Shown piece after piece: positions 7,593-16,444 of a DNA stretch of 40,914 bases (position 1 is the first letter of the stretch; every line of letters begins with the position of its first letter). The DNA comes from Prochlorococcus sp. AG-402-G19 (GTDB lineage: Bacteria > Cyanobacteriota > Cyanobacteriia > PCC-6307 > Cyanobiaceae): positions 1 to 40,914 of the forward strand of contig QCHU01000010.1 in assembly GCA_003279455.1 (NCBI GenBank). The letters are read 5' to 3'. A program made the position numbers and the translations under genes. The notes under the pieces are model-generated. The model saw only the letters and a list, made by a program, of their open reading frames with translations. It did not search any database and had not been told where the DNA came from.

Positions 7593-7985
7593 GTGGAGTC
7601 CTCTAAAAACTGGGCTGTATTTATTCACCCCTCTACTTTACAACTAGCATCATTTGTTGAAACTCTTTTAGAGCCTGTAATATGCAAAGAAACTGCCAAA
7701 AAAATTGAATTGGGTTTGCATGAGGCTCTTGTAAACGCTGTTGTTCATGGAAATTTATCCAATCCTAATAAAGTTGTTCGGGTTAGAAGAATCCTTACTC
7801 CCAATTGGTTCGTATGGCAAATTCAAGATGAAGGAATTGGCATAGTTAAAAATAAAAGGCTAAGTTCTTTACCTCAAGAAATTGATGCTAATAGTGGAAG
7901 AGGAATATATTTAATTCATAAATGTTTTGATGATGTTAGATGGAGTAACAAAGGGAATAGATTACAGCTATCATTGAAAAAATAA
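7593..7985 (+). CDS. Anti-sigma factor-type serine kinase (RsbW/SpoIIAB-like HATPase)
   Basis: The 130-residue protein is a lone GHKL ATPase domain with the N-box LHEALVNAVVHGN (about residues 43-55), G1 box QDEGIGI near 88 and G2 box SGRGIYLI around 111. That layout matches anti-sigma factor kinases that bind a sigma factor or phosphorylate an anti-sigma antagonist. No sigma factor or STAS-domain partner is adjacent, so its target is unknown. The start is GTG at 7593; the preceding TTG at 7591 is out of frame. Confidence 0.85.
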   Translation: MESSKNWAVFIHPSTLQLASFVETLLEPVICKETAKKIELGLHEALVNAVVHGNLSNPNKVVRVRRILTPNWFVWQIQDEGIGIVKNKRLSSLPQEIDANSGRGIYLIHKCFDDVRWSNKGNRLQLSLKK

Positions 7986-7989
7986 GGTT

Positions 7990-8247
7990 TTAGTGGTTTT
8001 TACAGCCTGTATCTTTTATCTCTTCTTTTAACCATAATATTGCTTGATTGAGTAGGTTCTCTATTTCTATTTCGTCTCCTTCATTAATTAATTGTGAAAT
8101 TGCAGAAATAATTAATTCAGCACTTCTTCTATTTTTATTTCCCCTGAATTCATGCCAATTATAATTATCAATACTAACTTCCTTGTGAAGTTCTTTTGCT
8201 AGAGACTTGGCTTTCTCTGACCAAATACATTTATTTTTTTTGGCCAT
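7990..8247 (-). CDS. Small cyanobacterial hypothetical protein (85 aa)
   Basis: This 85-residue soluble protein looks all-helical. It contains WSEKAKSLAKELHKEVSIDNYNWHEFRGNKNRRSAEL, then LLNQAILWLKEEIKDTGCKNH at the end. The WH.(F/L)RG..RR motif followed by a Trp-containing amphipathic helix resembles a small family confined to cyanobacteria (I think annotated DUF6439, from memory and not checked). No function is known. It converges with the anti-sigma-type gene with a 4-base gap. Confidence 0.75.
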   Translation of the reverse strand: MAKKNKCIWSEKAKSLAKELHKEVSIDNYNWHEFRGNKNRRSAELIISAISQLINEGDEIEIENLLNQAILWLKEEIKDTGCKNH

Positions 8248-8295
8248 AATAAAATGTTTGTTTTAAGTGTTTTCGTAGATATTTTTTTTATAAAA

Positions 8296-9357
8296 TTAAA
8301 TTCGTTTATGCGCTTTCCATATTTTAGTCATGAAATGTGATTCAGAAGTTATTGATGAAAACCCGCTCTCTTTTAATCTTAAATTTATATCATCTATTAT
8401 GTAGTCCCTATAGTAAGGTTCATGAAATATTTTATGAAAGTTTTCCATAATTGAAGTGAATTTTGGAGAATCCTCTATCTGTATGGAGTCAGCAAGAACA
8501 AGAGTCCCTCCAGGTTCTAACAATCTAAAACATTCATTCAAAACATTCTGTCGTGCCTCTCTGGGAAGCTCATGAAAAAGGAATACACAAGTCAAAGCTT
8601 GAAAACTGTTTGATGAGTAAGGCATATTTTCTGCATTTCCTTTTGTCAGTTGGACGAGATCACCACTTCTTGAACTCAGGTATTTACTAGCTTGTTTTAG
8701 GTATGAGCCTGATAAGTCTAGGCCATATAATTCTACTTCAGGTAAAGCACTTTGTATTTGTTGGAGAGTTCTTCCTGTCCCAGTCGCAACATCTAAAACT
8801 TTTACTTTCTTTGATTTTTCAGTTAAAAATTTTTTTAGACCACTTTTTAAAGGAGATAAAATTCTTCTTCGCATGGAATCGGCTGTTCCATTAAAAAGTA
8901 TCTCAACTTGTAAGTCATAAATTTCAGCGGAATGATCACTTAAATATCCATCTGTTTGATGATGAAAATTTTGTAAATAGTAACTTGGGTAATCTTCCTC
9001 TTTAACATTTCGCGGAATTTCTCTTGTTTTATTCTTTTTACGTCTTTCCCAAGTCTTGGGCATGTCAAACCAAATTAAAGGGTATTTCTTTGCCCATTCC
9101 AACCAAGGGGCTTCAAAAAGTTGAGATTTTGGGTAAATACCTGCCTCTGCTTCTTGCCAATCGACTTTCTCAAGCTGTTCCATCGATCTTCTAACTTCTT
9201 TTATTAGCTCTTGATCGATTGGAAAATCATTTGGAACAGCTTCTGGTGCGAAAACTTCCATTAATTTAGTACTCAACTCTTTATGAGCTAAGCCAGCCAG
9301 TGTTTTTCCCTGTTGAAGAGTATGATAAGCAATTTTTTTAAGGCTTGGCGTTGCCAT
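8296..9357 (-). CDS. Class I SAM-dependent methyltransferase
   Basis: The 353-residue protein has a Rossmann methyltransferase domain at about residues 180-315: motif I VLDVATGTGRTLQQIQ near 187, an acidic strand end ELYGLDLSG at 210, and the later motifs ALTCVFLFHELP and LLEPGGTLVLADS. The N-terminal 180 residues are helical, with YPLIWFDMPKTWERRKKN and YYLQNFHHQTDGYLSDHSA. This two-part layout is common to a UbiE-related family of cyanobacteria whose substrate is unknown. It lies downstream of glnA but is separated from it by a strong terminator, so it probably has its own promoter. Confidence 0.82.
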   Translation of the reverse strand: MATPSLKKIAYHTLQQGKTLAGLAHKELSTKLMEVFAPEAVPNDFPIDQELIKEVRRSMEQLEKVDWQEAEAGIYPKSQLFEAPWLEWAKKYPLIWFDMPKTWERRKKNKTREIPRNVKEEDYPSYYLQNFHHQTDGYLSDHSAEIYDLQVEILFNGTADSMRRRILSPLKSGLKKFLTEKSKKVKVLDVATGTGRTLQQIQSALPEVELYGLDLSGSYLKQASKYLSSRSGDLVQLTKGNAENMPYSSNSFQALTCVFLFHELPREARQNVLNECFRLLEPGGTLVLADSIQIEDSPKFTSIMENFHKIFHEPYYRDYIIDDINLRLKESGFSSITSESHFMTKIWKAHKRI

Positions 9358-9422
9358 GAACCGTTGTCTAAATTTTTTTTATTATCTAACAGATTTGATT
9401 ATTTAGTGACCAGTTAACTAAA

Positions 9423-9467
9423 AAAAACTAAGGACAATGCAAGAATTTTGCATTGTCCTTAGTTTTT
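9423..9467 (-). terminator. Strong intrinsic terminator after glnA
   Basis: Arms 9423-9442 and 9448-9467 are perfect complements over 20 bp (core ACTAAGGACAATGCAA) around a 5-base loop. In the minus direction the hairpin starts 30 bases past the glnA stop and ends in a T-run formed by the A-tract at 9421-9427. The A/T tracts on both sides allow function in either direction. It uncouples glnA from the methyltransferase gene downstream. Confidence 0.85.
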
Positions 9468-9496
9468 AAGCTTTATTTTAGACTTAAGTTTTTATT

Positions 9497-10918
9497 TTAA
9501 GCGTCGTAGTACATAGTGAATTCATGTGGATGAGGTCTTTGCCTTAACTGTTGAACTTCTTCGTACTTAAGTTCTATCCAGTTCTCAATGAAATCGTTAG
9601 TAAATACTCCTCCTTCAGTTAAATATTTGTTGTCACTTTTCAATGCCTCCAATGCATCATTCAACGAGGAAGGAACAGTATCTATTTTTGATAATTCCTC
9701 TGAAGGGAGTTCAAAAAGGTCAACGTCAACCCCATCCCCAGGATCAATTTGATTCTTGATCCCATCAATACCTGCCATCATCATCGCTGAAAAAGCAATA
9801 TAAGGATTAGCTAATGCATCACCTGATCTGAATTCAAGCCTCTTTGCTTTTGGACTTGGTCCTGTCAAAGGAATTCTTACAGCGGCTGATCTATTACCTT
9901 GTGAGTAAACTAAATTAACTGGTGCTTCAAATCCTGGTACTAATCTTTTGTAACTATTGGTAGTTGGGTTTGTAAATGCAAGGAATGAAGGGGCGTGTTT
10001 CAGAATTCCTCCTATGTACCATTTAGCCGTTTGAGATAAATTAGCGTAAGTACCTTCGCCATAGAATAAAGGCTGACCACTTTTCCATAAACTTTGATGA
10101 ACATGCATTCCTGTTCCATTGTCATTAAAGACTGGCTTGGGCATGAAAGTTGCAGTCTTTCCGTATTTTTTGGCTACATTCCTGACAATGTATTTGTAAA
10201 TCATCACATTATCTGCAGCGTTGATTAGGGGTGCGAATTTCATCCCCAATTCATGTTGTCCAGCACCTGCTACTTCATGGTGATGTTTTTCAATAGGTAT
10301 TCCAAGCTCACCCATTAAAAGAAGCATTTCAGATCTCATGTCTTGGGCAGTGTCATTAGGAGAGACGGGGAAATATCCTTCTTTGAGTTGAATCTTGTAT
10401 CCAAGATTGCCACCCTCTTCAACTCTTCCTGTGTTCCAAGGGGCTTCTATCGTGTCTACGCTATAAAAACTCCCACCTTCACCTGAGTTATATCTAACGT
10501 CATCAAAAATAAAGAATTCTGGTTCAGGACCGAAGAATGCAGCATCTGCAACACTAGTGCTCCCTAAATAGTCCAATGCTTTTTGTGCCAAAGCTCTTGG
10601 ACATCTGGCATATGGTTCTCCACTTCTAGGTTCCTGAATTGAACAAATCAAGCTAAGAGTTTTGTGATGGTAAAAAGGATCTATCCAGCTTGTTGATGGA
10701 TCTGGAACCATTGCCATGTCTGATTCGTTAATAGCTTTCCATCCGCGAATAGAAGAACCATCAAATGCAAGTCCCTCTGTGAAAGAGGCTTCTTCAATAA
10801 GATCTGAAGCTACGGTTAAATGCTGCCATTTTCCATGTAAGTCAGTGAATTTTAGATCTATTAGCTCAATGCTTTCATCCTTAATTTGACGAAGAACATC
10901 TTGAGAGGTCTTGCTCAT
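9497..10918 (-). CDS. glnA: Glutamine synthetase type I
   Basis: The 473-residue protein is a full-length GSI. Visible landmarks are FDGSSIRGW (51-59), the metal/ATP region [13 protein letters not shown] near 216-228, [12 protein letters not shown] around 265-275, and NRSAAVRIP (342-350). It forms ammonia-assimilating dodecamers and is the main entry of ammonium into amino acids. The site corresponding to the adenylylated Tyr of enterobacterial GS reads DLFELPSEE with Phe402, so regulation by adenylylation is not possible; this agrees with cyanobacterial GS being controlled at transcription and by small inhibitors. A near-consensus NtcA promoter lies upstream and a terminator downstream, so it is probably monocistronic. 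Confidence 0.97.
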   Translation of the reverse strand: MSKTSQDVLRQIKDESIELIDLKFTDLHGKWQHLTVASDLIEEASFTEGLAFDGSSIRGWKAINESDMAMVPDPSTSWIDPFYHHKTLSLICSIQEPRSGEPYARCPRALAQKALDYLGSTSVADAAFFGPEPEFFIFDDVRYNSGEGGSFYSVDTIEAPWNTGRVEEGGNLGYKIQLKEGYFPVSPNDTAQDMRSEMLLLMGELGIPIEKHHHEVAGAGQHELGMKFAPLINAADNVMIYKYIVRNVAKKYGKTATFMPKPVFNDNGTGMHVHQSLWKSGQPLFYGEGTYANLSQTAKWYIGGILKHAPSFLAFTNPTTNSYKRLVPGFEAPVNLVYSQGNRSAAVRIPLTGPSPKAKRLEFRSGDALANPYIAFSAMMMAGIDGIKNQIDPGDGVDVDLFELPSEELSKIDTVPSSLNDALEALKSDNKYLTEGGVFTNDFIENWIELKYEEVQQLRQRPHPHEFTMYYDA

Positions 10919-10954
10919 GATGAATTTGATTTACAACAGAGATACTTAATTATG

Positions 10955-10996
10955 AACGTAATAATAGATTGCATCTCTTTTTGTATCAAGATGCAC
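10955..10996 (-). promoter_or_regulatory. NtcA-type promoter of glnA
   Basis: Read on the minus strand, 10996-10983 is GTG-N8-TAC, one base off the NtcA consensus GTA-N8-TAC. Exactly 22 bases later, 10960-10955 reads TACGTT, fitting the TAN3T -10 box. This spacing is the classic class II NtcA arrangement. The -10 box is about 37 bases upstream of the glnA start codon. NtcA control of glnA is well established in cyanobacteria; the site here is my own reading. Confidence 0.75.
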
Positions 10997-11140
10997 TTTT
11001 TTTGGACTTTTAACATAAAACTTTGATTTTTTTTGCCTAATAGAGCATATCTAGCAAATTCCTATTGCAATCCCTAAAAAAAATACCCCGACTTTGCCTA
11101 TCGCCTTTTAGGCTCGAAGTATATAAACCGATCTGTTTTC

Positions 11141-12304
11141 TTGGCCACTCAAATTCTTCCTTCTGTTGATAATCAACATCGTAAAGATTTTGGTCCAACT
11201 GTTTCTCCTGAAAGGTTATTGCTTGGGCCAGGCCCATCAAACGCAGATCCTGCTGTTTTGAAAGCGCTCTCACAACCTCCCATTGGTCATTTAGATCCTT
11301 TTTATGTGGAATTGATGAGTGAGGTTCAAGAATTGCTTAGATATGCGTGGCAAACCAGCAATCGATTAACACTTCCCATGAGTGGTACAGGAAGTGCAGC
11401 AATGGAGGCAACATTGGCAAATGTTGTTGAGCCAGAAGATACGGTTTTAGTTGCTATTAAAGGATATTTTGGACATCGGCTTGCGGATATGGCAGGTAGA
11501 TATAAGGCAAATGTAGAAACCATTCATAATGATTGGGGTAATGCGTTTTCACTTGATGAAATAGAGGAGGCACTGAAAAAACATAATCCAGCTGTATTTG
11601 CAATTGTTCATGCCGAAACTTCAACAGGTGTTTGTCAACCTATGGATGGGATTGGCGATTTATGCAGAAAATATAATTGTTTACTTCTTGTAGACACAGT
11701 AACTTCTTTGGGAGGCGTTCCTCTTTATTTGGATGAGTGGAAAATTGACTTGGCTTATAGTTGCAGTCAAAAAGGATTAAGTTGTCCTCCAGGATTAGGC
11801 CCTTTTTCAATGAATGAAAGGGCTGAAAATAAAATGAGTAATAGAAAAGATAAAGTTCCTAACTGGTATTTAGATGTCTCTTTACTAAATAAATATTGGG
11901 GTAGTGATCGTGTTTATCATCACACAGCCCCCGTAAACATGAATTTTGGCATTCGAGAAGCACTCAGACTTTTAGCAAAAGAAGGATTGGAAGTTTCATG
12001 GGATAGACATAGAAAAAATGCAAAATCGCTTTGGAATTCGTTGGAAAACATTGGTTTGGAATTACACGTTAAAGAAGAATTGCGATTACCTACTCTTACA
12101 ACTGTAAAAATCCCTGATGGAGTTGATGGCAAGGCTTTTACTAACCATTTACTGAATAATTTTGGTGTTGAGATAGGAGGAGGCCTTGGTGATCTGGGTG
12201 GAAAAGTATGGCGAATTGGTTTGATGGGATATAACTCAACTTCTACAAATGTAGATAAAATAATAAATATTTTTGAAACTGAATTACCTAAGTTTAGACA
12301 ATAA
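11141..12304 (+). CDS. Class V aminotransferase (alanine-glyoxylate / serine-pyruvate type)
   Basis: The 387-residue PLP enzyme starts with ERLLLGPGPSNADPAVLKAL (24-43), has MSGTGSAAMEATLANV around 79-94, LLLVDTVTSLGGVPLYLDEW near 180, and the PLP-lysine segment YSCSQKGLSCPPGLG near 206-220. These are the family hallmarks. Alanine:glyoxylate aminotransferases remove photorespiratory glyoxylate, giving glycine; serine-pyruvate activity is also possible. Older cyanobacterial annotations sometimes call this protein soluble hydrogenase small subunit, which the sequence does not support. The start is TTG at 11141. It is divergent from glnA, with a 222-base shared upstream region, and its last 21 bases overlap tadA. 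Confidence 0.9.
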   Translation: MATQILPSVDNQHRKDFGPTVSPERLLLGPGPSNADPAVLKALSQPPIGHLDPFYVELMSEVQELLRYAWQTSNRLTLPMSGTGSAAMEATLANVVEPEDTVLVAIKGYFGHRLADMAGRYKANVETIHNDWGNAFSLDEIEEALKKHNPAVFAIVHAETSTGVCQPMDGIGDLCRKYNCLLLVDTVTSLGGVPLYLDEWKIDLAYSCSQKGLSCPPGLGPFSMNERAENKMSNRKDKVPNWYLDVSLLNKYWGSDRVYHHTAPVNMNFGIREALRLLAKEGLEVSWDRHRKNAKSLWNSLENIGLELHVKEELRLPTLTTVKIPDGVDGKAFTNHLLNNFGVEIGGGLGDLGGKVWRIGLMGYNSTSTNVDKIINIFETELPKFRQ

Positions 12305-12820
12305 ATCCTTGCCTAATAATCTTTTATCTTTAAACCAATCCACTATAATCTTTTTTGATTCTTCTTCCATAAGGCCTTTTTCAACAATCATTTTATGATG
12401 GGCACTTTTATGTTCCGCGAGATTAATAGTTCCACCTAGCGCCCCTCTCTTTGGGTCTTCAGATCCATAGATAATTTTCCCCATCCTTGCTTGTATTAAA
12501 GCGCCTGCGCACATTGGACATGGCTCTAGATTTACTATCAATGTACAGTCATTAAATCTCCAATCATTATTTATCCAAGAAGCTTGTCGGAGGGCTACTA
12601 ACTCAGCATGACCTAAAGGATCTTTCGTTGTTTCCCTTCTGTTTTCCCCATAGCCAATACATCTCCCTCTTTTGTCGAGAATAACTGCAGCAATAGGAAC
12701 TTCACCTCTTTCTCCTACAAGGTTTGCTTTGGTTAGCAATCTTGTCATCCACTTTATTTTTTCTTCCTGACTTAGAGCGATTGGTTTTGACAATTTTTTA
12801 GGTCTTTGGAGAATTATCAA
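12284..12820 (-). CDS. tadA: tRNA-specific adenosine deaminase TadA
   Basis: The 178-residue cytidine/adenosine deaminase-fold protein has the zinc site HAELVAL (catalytic Glu) near residue 72 and PCPMCAGALIQAR near 98-110, plus the TadA-specific GALGGTINL near 127. It converts A34 to inosine in the anticodon of tRNA-Arg(ACG). About 25 residues before the catalytic domain are basic and variable, so the true start could be the ATG at codon 25. It converges with the aminotransferase gene and overlaps it by 21 bases. Confidence 0.9.
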   Translation of the reverse strand: MIILQRPKKLSKPIALSQEEKIKWMTRLLTKANLVGERGEVPIAAVILDKRGRCIGYGENRRETTKDPLGHAELVALRQASWINNDWRFNDCTLIVNLEPCPMCAGALIQARMGKIIYGSEDPKRGALGGTINLAEHKSAHHKMIVEKGLMEEESKKIIVDWFKDKRLLGKDLLSKLR

Positions 12821-12900
12821 ATAAAATATTTATCTACAGATTAATCATTTTTTTTGTTTGAACTGGATCATCAAATACTACAAATAAAGACTTATTTTCT

Positions 12901-14271
12901 TTGGACCCTTTCGCATCACCACACAATTTAGATAGAGAACTGCATTCTTTACTTGCTCAAGCCTCAAGTAATCTTTGTGATTGGTTTGCTGAATCAGGTG
13001 GTCAAGCTCCAATGCCTGACTCCTTTGACTTGCCAGATGCCTATCCAGCGAAAGAAGGCGTCTCTAATAGTGTTTTGTTGAGCGAACTTAAATTGTTAAT
13101 GAATGGTTCCTATCGACCATCCCATCCAGGATCGCTTGCTCATTTGGACCCACCTCCGTTATCAGCTTCAATAGTAGGAGAACTAATTTGTGCAGGTTTA
13201 AACAATAATCTTTTAGCAGAAGAATTATCGCCCAGCTTGTCATCCTTAGAAAGAAACCTATGTAAATGGTTTTGTCAGAGATTGGGTTTTGGTGATTTGT
13301 CTGGCGGTGTAGCAGCTAGCGGAGGAAGTATAAGCAATTTAATGGCATTAGTAATGGCAAGAAATATTGCTGGTTTGGAAAGCGATCCTAGTGCTGTCTT
13401 TTTTGCTAGTGATGATTGTCATGTCTCATTCTTGAAAGCTCTTAGGATTATGGGTTTGAAAAAGGAATCTCTTCAAAGAATTCCTACAGATGAAAATGGT
13501 GAATTAAAAATTTCTTGTTTAAGTTCAAGTTTAAATAAAATTAAATCTGAGGGTAAGAAATGCTTTGCTGTAGTCGCGACAGCAGGAACTACGGTAAGAG
13601 GAGCTATTGATCCACTTTCTGAAATTGCTCAATTTTGTCAAAAAGAGAAAGTTTGGCTTCATGTTGATGCCGCAATTGGTGGAATTTTTGGGCTATCAAC
13701 AATTACTTCAGAAATTGTTAAAGGGTTAGGCTCCGCTGACTCCTTAACTGTTAATCCACAGAAATTATTGGGAATCGCCAAAACATCTTCTTTATTGCTT
13801 GTGGCTAATAAAAACCATCTTTCTACTACATTTTCAACTGGACTACCTTATGCAGAACCAATTTTAGGTAATGACTTTCATGGAGGAGAACTTGGAATCC
13901 AAGGAACTAGATCTGCCGAGTCTTTGAAATTGTGGATTGGCTTAAGACAATTGGGCGAAGATGGTATTGAAAAAATACTTTTGGAGTCTATTAAAAAAAG
14001 ATGTCATTTAGAATCAAAAATTGATTCGTCAAAATTCAAAATAATATCAGGACCTCTTCATCTGCTGGCATTAACGCCATTAAACTATACTTCTTCTCAA
14101 GCGTCCGAATGGTCTATAAAAACTAGAACCTCTTTGTTAGCTAATAAGTTTATGCTCTCTAGACCAATGTATGAAGATAGATATTATTTAAAAGCTGTTA
14201 TGGGGAACCCTAATACTAAATTTGATGATTTAGAACTTTTAGCTAATCTAATTAATCATTCAATTATTTGA
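12901..14271 (+). CDS. Group II PLP-dependent decarboxylase
   Basis: The 456-residue protein belongs to the glutamate/tyrosine/diaminobutyrate decarboxylase superfamily: HPGSLAHLDPPPLSASIVGE near 78, GVAASGGSISNLMALVMARN around 137-156, VATAGTTVRGAIDPLSEIA near 226, the PLP-contacting HVDAAIGG near 255, and the lysine segment NPQKLLGIAKTSS near 284. The Lys motif is NPQK where most relatives have DPHK. The substrate cannot be told from sequence; L-2,4-diaminobutyrate, aspartate or an aromatic amino acid are all possible. Start TTG at 12901. A 54-residue membrane protein gene follows 7 bases downstream and may be cotranscribed. Confidence 0.85.
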   Translation: MDPFASPHNLDRELHSLLAQASSNLCDWFAESGGQAPMPDSFDLPDAYPAKEGVSNSVLLSELKLLMNGSYRPSHPGSLAHLDPPPLSASIVGELICAGLNNNLLAEELSPSLSSLERNLCKWFCQRLGFGDLSGGVAASGGSISNLMALVMARNIAGLESDPSAVFFASDDCHVSFLKALRIMGLKKESLQRIPTDENGELKISCLSSSLNKIKSEGKKCFAVVATAGTTVRGAIDPLSEIAQFCQKEKVWLHVDAAIGGIFGLSTITSEIVKGLGSADSLTVNPQKLLGIAKTSSLLLVANKNHLSTTFSTGLPYAEPILGNDFHGGELGIQGTRSAESLKLWIGLRQLGEDGIEKILLESIKKRCHLESKIDSSKFKIISGPLHLLALTPLNYTSSQASEWSIKTRTSLLANKFMLSRPMYEDRYYLKAVMGNPNTKFDDLELLANLINHSII

Positions 14272-14278
14272 TTTTAAA

Positions 14279-14443
14279 ATGAATAATAATCTTTTTAATA
14301 AAAATAATATTTTGGCTTTAATAACAGCTTTTATATCAATTTTGATTGGCTTGATTTATTTGGCATTGGTTTTTGCTTTAGACTTTAGAGGTCCAATGAG
14401 TCCTCCCCCCTCGGAGGCCTTGATCGCGGCGGTAGTTTTTTGA
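14279..14443 (+). CDS. Small single-pass membrane protein (54 aa)
   Basis: From ATG 14279 to TGA 14441 the frame encodes a polar start (MNNNLFNKNN), one strong membrane helix at about residues 11-34 (LALITAFISILIGLIYLALV), then FRGPMSPPPSEALIAAVVF. The helix plus a short Pro-rich tail looks like a genuine small thylakoid or plasma membrane protein. It begins 7 bases after the decarboxylase gene and its last 59 bases run through the 3' end of the GTPase gene on the other strand. The overlap is GC-rich for this genome, as expected for sequence constrained on both strands. Confidence 0.6.
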   Translation: MNNNLFNKNNILALITAFISILIGLIYLALVFALDFRGPMSPPPSEALIAAVVF

Positions 14444-15938
14444 ATTTTTCTTCAACTAAAGGATCAATAACTCTCTCATAAGCTCTGCGAATAAAACTTT
14501 TGAAATACTCGTCTCTTTTGTTTAAGTTGTAATGAAATTCAACAACTTCTTGGATTCCACCATCTCCCCAATTTTGGTCTTGCTGAAAATAAGTTATAAA
14601 ACTTGCCCCCGCAATTCTTGTTAGCCAGGATACACTTACTCCTTGAATTACTTTACTGACAACTAATGTTGGAAGTGACAAACTTAATGTAGAGCTTATT
14701 AGAGATACTCCACCTTTAACTAACCCCATAGTGGCAAGTGTTTTTCCTACTGAAAATGCTAAGTTTTTTGCTTTTTCCTTTGTGATTTTAATACCATAAA
14801 TTTTTGCGATTTCAATAACCATTTGTGCATTGACCGCAGCTGCAGCGATCATATCGATAACTGGTAACGGTGTTAATATTAATACTCCGCTACTTAACCA
14901 AGCATACTTATCAATACATTTTTTAGCTGATTGACTTCTCTGCTTAACTAATAACCTTTTCCCTTCTTTACCAAGATTACTACATTGAAGTAATATATTA
15001 TCTGCTATCAACTCTTCACCCTCTTCATGTAATATATTTGCTAGTCTTCTAATTAAATTACTGACTTCAGGCTCAGGCTGAAAGGGTTTTTCTCCAGGGA
15101 TTGGAATTGTCTGAGGTGCCGCTGATGTACAAATAATATCTTTTGATTCGATAAAATCACAACATCGAGAATTAAGAATTTCAATTAATCTTTTTTCCTC
15201 ATTTTCTCCTCTTAAGTCTATTTTATTGAGAACTAGTAATAGTCTTTTCCCTAATTTAGATAAAGTTCTAATTGTTCTTGTTTCGGCAGAACGTAAATCA
15301 CCTTCTATTACGACTAACATTAAATCAGATTTACGTGCTTCTATTAACGCATTTTTTTCCCTCTCTCTTCCTTTTTTTCCTGCTTCAAGTATCCCTGGCG
15401 TATCAATTATTCTAATTCCTCTGGTAAGCCCTTTTAGCTTGAGCCTATAGGTCTCTTGAACTTTTGTTGAGCCCATTTCAGGACTAACTTTACCTACTAT
15501 TCTTTTTAGCAGAGCTCTTATTAATGATGTTTTGCCACTGGAGCCAATTCCAAAAACTACTAAAATAATATCGCCTCTGTCTAACTCTAATGAAACTCTA
15601 TTTTTTTCATCTATTAATGCTTTTGCCTTTACTTTGTCGTTAATTAATGTGATTAACTGATCAATTGTCTTTAATGACTTTCCTGCAGCTTCTTTCTTGC
15701 TTATGAGTGATAGGTCTAATAATTTTTCCTCCTTTTTATTTTTGAATATAGGTTTAAGAATGCTTTTAACCCAATCTATTTTTTTTGTATAAATTAAACC
15801 ACCTAAAATTAAAACTGTAATAAATATTGCAGGAATATTTATTAATCTAATTATTGCTCCGACCAAGCCTACAAGTATCAAGCTAATGAATATTATGAAA
15901 ATATAAAATATTATTTTTTTTGATGTATAGATTTTCAT
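14385..15938 (-). CDS. Membrane-anchored Era-like GTPase with DUF697 domain
   Basis: The 517-residue protein has two hydrophobic segments at about 8-50, a GTPase domain at about 125-300 with P-loop GIGSSGKTSLI, G3 DTPGI and G4 NKIDL, and a C-terminal DUF697-like region (about 340-445) with amphipathic and hydrophobic stretches such as LPVIDMIAAAAVNAQMVIEIAKIYG. The tail is basic and Pro-rich (KKLPPRSRPPRGEDS). Such proteins occur throughout cyanobacteria and some other bacteria with no settled role. It is on the same strand as lspA and bioY, 38 bases downstream of lspA. Confidence 0.85.
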   Translation of the reverse strand: MKIYTSKKIIFYIFIIFISLILVGLVGAIIRLINIPAIFITVLILGGLIYTKKIDWVKSILKPIFKNKKEEKLLDLSLISKKEAAGKSLKTIDQLITLINDKVKAKALIDEKNRVSLELDRGDIILVVFGIGSSGKTSLIRALLKRIVGKVSPEMGSTKVQETYRLKLKGLTRGIRIIDTPGILEAGKKGREREKNALIEARKSDLMLVVIEGDLRSAETRTIRTLSKLGKRLLLVLNKIDLRGENEEKRLIEILNSRCCDFIESKDIICTSAAPQTIPIPGEKPFQPEPEVSNLIRRLANILHEEGEELIADNILLQCSNLGKEGKRLLVKQRSQSAKKCIDKYAWLSSGVLILTPLPVIDMIAAAAVNAQMVIEIAKIYGIKITKEKAKNLAFSVGKTLATMGLVKGGVSLISSTLSLSLPTLVVSKVIQGVSVSWLTRIAGASFITYFQQDQNWGDGGIQEVVEFHYNLNKRDEYFKSFIRRAYERVIDPLVEEKFKKLPPRSRPPRGEDSLDL

Positions 15939-15976
15939 ATAATAAATATCATTTTTATTTTTTAATGATTTAGTGC

Positions 15977-16444
15977 TTATTTATCTTTAGTCTGAACTAT
16001 ATCAATTATAAAACATAACATAGCAATATTTATTGATATATCTGCTACATTAAAAATAGGAAAATTAATTGGAACCAGTTCAAAAAAATCTAGAACATAG
16101 CCTTTGAATAATCTATCAATTCCATTGCCTACAGTCCCACCTAAAAGATATGCCAGCCCAATTAAATTCCAAAAAGATCTTGGTGGAGATTTTAATATGA
16201 TAGTAACTAAGAGTAATGTGGCTAGAATACTTATAATAGTGAGAATGGTTGTTGAATTGCTAAAAAGACTAAATGCAGCCCCTTTGTTTTTTACTAGGGT
16301 GAAATTTAATAAATTAGGAAAAATATTTTTTGATCTTTCAAAGCCTAATGTGCTTAATATTAAAAACTTGCTAAATTGATCTAATAAAACAATGAATAAA
16401 GAGAAAGTTATTATTTTTATACTTCTACTCTTGAATGGAGTCAT
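15977..16444 (-). CDS. lspA: Lipoprotein signal peptidase (signal peptidase II)
   Basis: The 155-residue protein has four membrane helices and the two catalytic aspartates of the LspA family: GNGIDRLFKGYVLDFFEL (Asp of GNxxDR) and FNVADISIN (Asp of FNxAD). NKGAAFSLF is also a family signature. It cleaves signal peptides from diacylglyceryl-modified prolipoproteins such as the DevB-like protein encoded at 20901. Its ATG overlaps the bioY stop by 4 bases (coupled translation likely). Confidence 0.95.
   Translation of the reverse strand: MTPFKSRSIKIITFSLFIVLLDQFSKFLILSTLGFERSKNIFPNLLNFTLVKNKGAAFSLFSNSTTILTIISILATLLLVTIILKSPPRSFWNLIGLAYLLGGTVGNGIDRLFKGYVLDFFELVPINFPIFNVADISINIAMLCFIIDIVQTKDK

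Noticed and set aside
11037-11273. Minus-strand frame across the glnA/aminotransferase spacer
   Set aside because: It lies half inside the aminotransferase gene and has no family pattern; shared promoter region is the better reading.
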